Positions 40,010 to 42,433 of a DNA stretch of 42,433 bases are shown piece after piece; position 1 is the stretch's first letter; each line of letters begins with the position of its first letter. Location: positions 1 to 42,433 of the forward strand of contig JAKSYS010000547.1 in the NCBI GenBank assembly GCA_022925895.1, in the 5' to 3' direction. The notes below the pieces were generated by a model, which was given only the letters and a program-made list of their open reading frames with translations, did no database searches and was not told the DNA's origin. The position numbers and the translations under genes were made by a program. The stretch is from Fragilaria crotonensis (taxonomy: Eukaryota > Bacillariophyta > Fragilariophyceae > Fragilariales > Fragilariaceae).

Positions 40010-42433
40010 AGTACACCTTCCCGTAGGTGCAGGAGCTCGCGTAAGCATTCAAAAGTGACCGCAGAGTCGATCCAGCCTTTGCTTGCGAGCCAGCTCTCAG
40101 TAGCCAAACAAACGTACCCTTGGCCGTCGGTTAGAAAACTTCGGTTTTCAGTGGATTGAGAAGCAGATCACCCGCAACCTGCAACCCATCGGATGATACG
40201 GCAAAGGCCCTCCTGAGGACAAGAATCGAAGCAAGCGTCGTCCACCACATTGAAACCCATCGCCATTGTGGTAGGTTTGATTTGAACTGACAACGATCTA
40301 GTCCTGAAACTCATCGCCATAGTGGTAGGACTTTTAGTGGAACTGAAAACAATATAAGTTAACAATCTTCAAGTCACATGTGCCATCTTGTTAATATTAA
40401 TCGGATCCACTATCCGGTTCTTGCGACACTTGAGGGGCACCTGATGCATTTCGCATTTTTGGTCTGATGATCAAAGTCACGATCCTCCCAAATGTCCATG
40501 TGAAATCACGCAGAGTGCATGTCTATAGTATCCAAGTTTTCCACGCGTTGAGCCTTTTTCTGCTTGAGGGCATCCCAGCTGTTATTCTGGGTGTCCCAAT
40601 CTACAATGACCTGGAGCTTTCCTGTTTTCAGTTATGATTGTTGATTATGACAAGTCTGGGGCTGCTTCCTGCAATTGCCTCATTTCAGCCCATGCAAGGA
40701 GCAAAAAGTTCATCAATATAACTACTCTTTAGGAAACATTGATATCATTATGGCAATTGAAACGACTTCTTGGAGATTTTTCCAGCCCCCATACTTGTCA
40801 ATACGTTGACCACAAAGGGAGGCGAACATTGTCTAAAGATGTCTTTTGTCAAAAACATCAGATTTGGAACAGAAAGCCTCTGCCAATTATGATCCTATGT
40901 TAGTCACATCAGCCTGTGAGGATCACCAAGGCAAAGGTACCATTGTCAAATCCATTTGTCTGACATGGGCAGTCTTTGTGTTGTACACAGCAAACTACAT
41001 TTGTATCCTCTGAATGCTTTACGAGTATTTTTGTGGAGAATGGATGTGTTGAAGAATAGACTGACCTTGTTAACATGATCGGCCGCTGTAGTACTTGATT
41101 GGTGATTTTTCAGTGCATTCTAGAGAGTCATGAACAAAATGTCAACAAAGAAGTCCGGATTCCTTACAGCGAAGTCAAAGCACTCCAAAGAAGTGGCCAA
41201 AATTGCCCTTCTGCAATGTTTGCATGTCGAGCAAACTTTGACGATGTCCCAAGCGCGTCACATAATAGAGTGTTATTTAATCGGATCCCACAAACAAAAT
41301 GTAGGCTGTGCAATTCAATCTGGAACATATTATTTGTTCCTTACCGCATCAAAGTGAGACTCCAACTGTGCCTTGCATGGTTGCATTGTTGCCAACTTAC
41401 ACGAATTGACAAAATATCGGTCCTTACTAGGTTTGTCATCTTTTTGATATTTGTGGTTACGTGAGTTTTTGAGCCAGAATCAATCATGTAGCATTTCCTT
41501 CACCTCTCCACATCACGAAGTCACATTTGGTTCCCTATTGCTGAACGTTGGAAAGCCATGAACACTTGCTTCCTGCTGGTATTTGGCCTTGACTTCTTTT
41601 TGCACTCATCTTTGTCCGAGATATCAATGCACCCATCTTTACCGTGGCCTTGGCATCTTCTTTCTATTTGGAATCTATAGCTTCTTGTGCCGTTTCCTTA
41701 ATTTTGCTCTTTTGTTTCATGTCTCATGCACAGTCTCCATTTCTGTTTCTTTGTTTGTGCTTTCAATGTACATTGTCATCTTGAACATTTCCATTCCATC
41801 AGCACTCTAGTATGAGTACTTTGTTGGTCCTAGTCTTCCACTTCATCTTTGGTCTTACATAAATATAAGGGTGATACGTTGAGCTAGTGTCTTAGCTGGC
41901 ATCTCATATTGTTCTACTTCTGCTTAGTTTTGTGAAAGGTAAGGTTGGCTTATCTATATTTCTTAGGTATCTTAACAAGCTTGTCTCTCTCTTCATCAGC
42001 ACACGCTTCCATTTGTCATCAACTTCAATCACCTCATCTTGCAGATCATCTTTTCTTCTAATTCCATACTACTAAGCACTCTTTCATTGTTAGTTGCATT
42101 TTTATGTCAAGACATTCTCTGCTCCTTCATTGTAAACTCAGCAATCTCACGCCAATTTACATACATTTCATCTTCAACTCCAACCTGTTCAATGCTTATC
42201 TTACAACTTTCCTCAGTATCCATAACACTGATGGCTTGCTTAGTCTTATCAATAATTTCTTTTGTTGTCTTTGAAATGCCTTCCAGAAGGAGTTGCATTG
42301 AAGTCTTGTTCAATAGACCATGTCATGTCATCTGCCATATGGCTTTGAAAATTGTATGCCCATGAAATGCAATTGACATTCAACCAACACAGTAACCATT
42401 CTCCTTAGAATTTGGCTGTAATATGAATTTGTT
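40010..42433. other. AT-rich region without a recognisable gene
   Basis: Apart from the short duplication at 40251-40358, I see no supported gene, RNA or repeat. Short frames such as 41099-41464 (plus), 41583-41810 (plus, hydrophobic from T-rich codons) and 42107-42313 (minus, EEVNW-like hydrophilic peptide) have no family I recognise. Some of this could be eroded transposon sequence. Confidence 0.45.
40251..40358 (+). repeat. Tandem duplication, two 54-bp units
   Basis: Units at 40251-40304 and 40305-40358 both start TGAAAC and share CATCGCCAT-GTGGTAGG and a GAACTGA-AACGAT/AACAATA ending. They are clearly related but differ at about a quarter of positions. Confidence 0.75.

Noticed and set aside
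41099-41464. 121-aa plus-strand frame
   Set aside because: No domain, no supporting neighbour, and an AT-rich setting; the hydrophobic end reflects T-rich codons.
42107-42313. 68-aa minus-strand frame resembling a Copia-type gag piece
   Set aside because: The resemblance is only in composition; I could not find polymerase, integrase or LTR sequence next to it.
1-42433. tRNA or rRNA genes
   Set aside because: I looked for T-arm (GGTTCRA) and A-box patterns with matching stems and for rRNA core motifs, and found none that I would defend by eye.

Overview
This window looks like nuclear DNA of a stramenopile microalga, most probably a diatom. The evidence is three conserved eukaryotic genes with very short introns (58-65 nt, GT-AG), intergenic DNA rich in GTAC words such as CCAGGTAC, and retroelement proteins resembling those I associate with diatom genomes. 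That assignment is inference, with confidence about 0.6. There are no operons, Shine-Dalgarno sites or bacterial genes.

Nearly every gene, including the essential ones, is cut by one-base frameshifts, often at short homopolymers. Some regions shift out of frame and back again. This pattern fits an imperfectly polished long-read assembly, so a broken frame here is not by itself evidence of a pseudogene. Gene spans below were assembled from neighbouring frames.

Layout. (1) 1-9205, minus strand: a near-complete tyrosine-recombinase (YR) retrotransposon with gag-like frames, a CCCH finger, reverse transcriptase, RNase H and YR. It is bounded by split direct repeats in the order A1 - genes - B1 - A2 - B2, the Ngaro/PAT plan. 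Its 3' region holds an array of palindromes. (2) 9490-12183, minus: a pogo/Tc1-like DDE transposase with one intron. (3) 12.2-15.4 kb: gene-free DNA with a perfect 24-bp GTAC palindrome. (4) 15357-18229, minus: gamma-COP of the COPI coat. (5) 18.2-19.7 kb: gene-free except for a 151-bp perfectly alternating purine-pyrimidine tract (23 GTGCAT units). (6) 19.7-24.8 kb, plus: decayed, GC-richer remains of a second YR-retrotransposon family, preceded by the detached YR tail of another copy. (7) 25391-27202, plus: a membrane-anchored pepsin-fold protein whose first catalytic aspartate is missing. (8) 27619-32419, minus: Raptor, the TORC1 scaffold. (9) 33611-38843, plus: Listerin/LTN1, the ribosome-quality-control ubiquitin ligase. 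(10) 38967-40009: a candidate non-autonomous inverted-repeat element. (11) 40.0-42.4 kb: AT-rich sequence with no gene I can support.

The host genes serve vesicle coating (gamma-COP), nutrient signalling to translation (Raptor) and clearance of stalled nascent chains (LTN1). Raptor and LTN1 are divergent across a 1.2-kb GTAC-rich spacer. The mobile DNA holds two unrelated YR-retrotransposon families and one DNA transposon.
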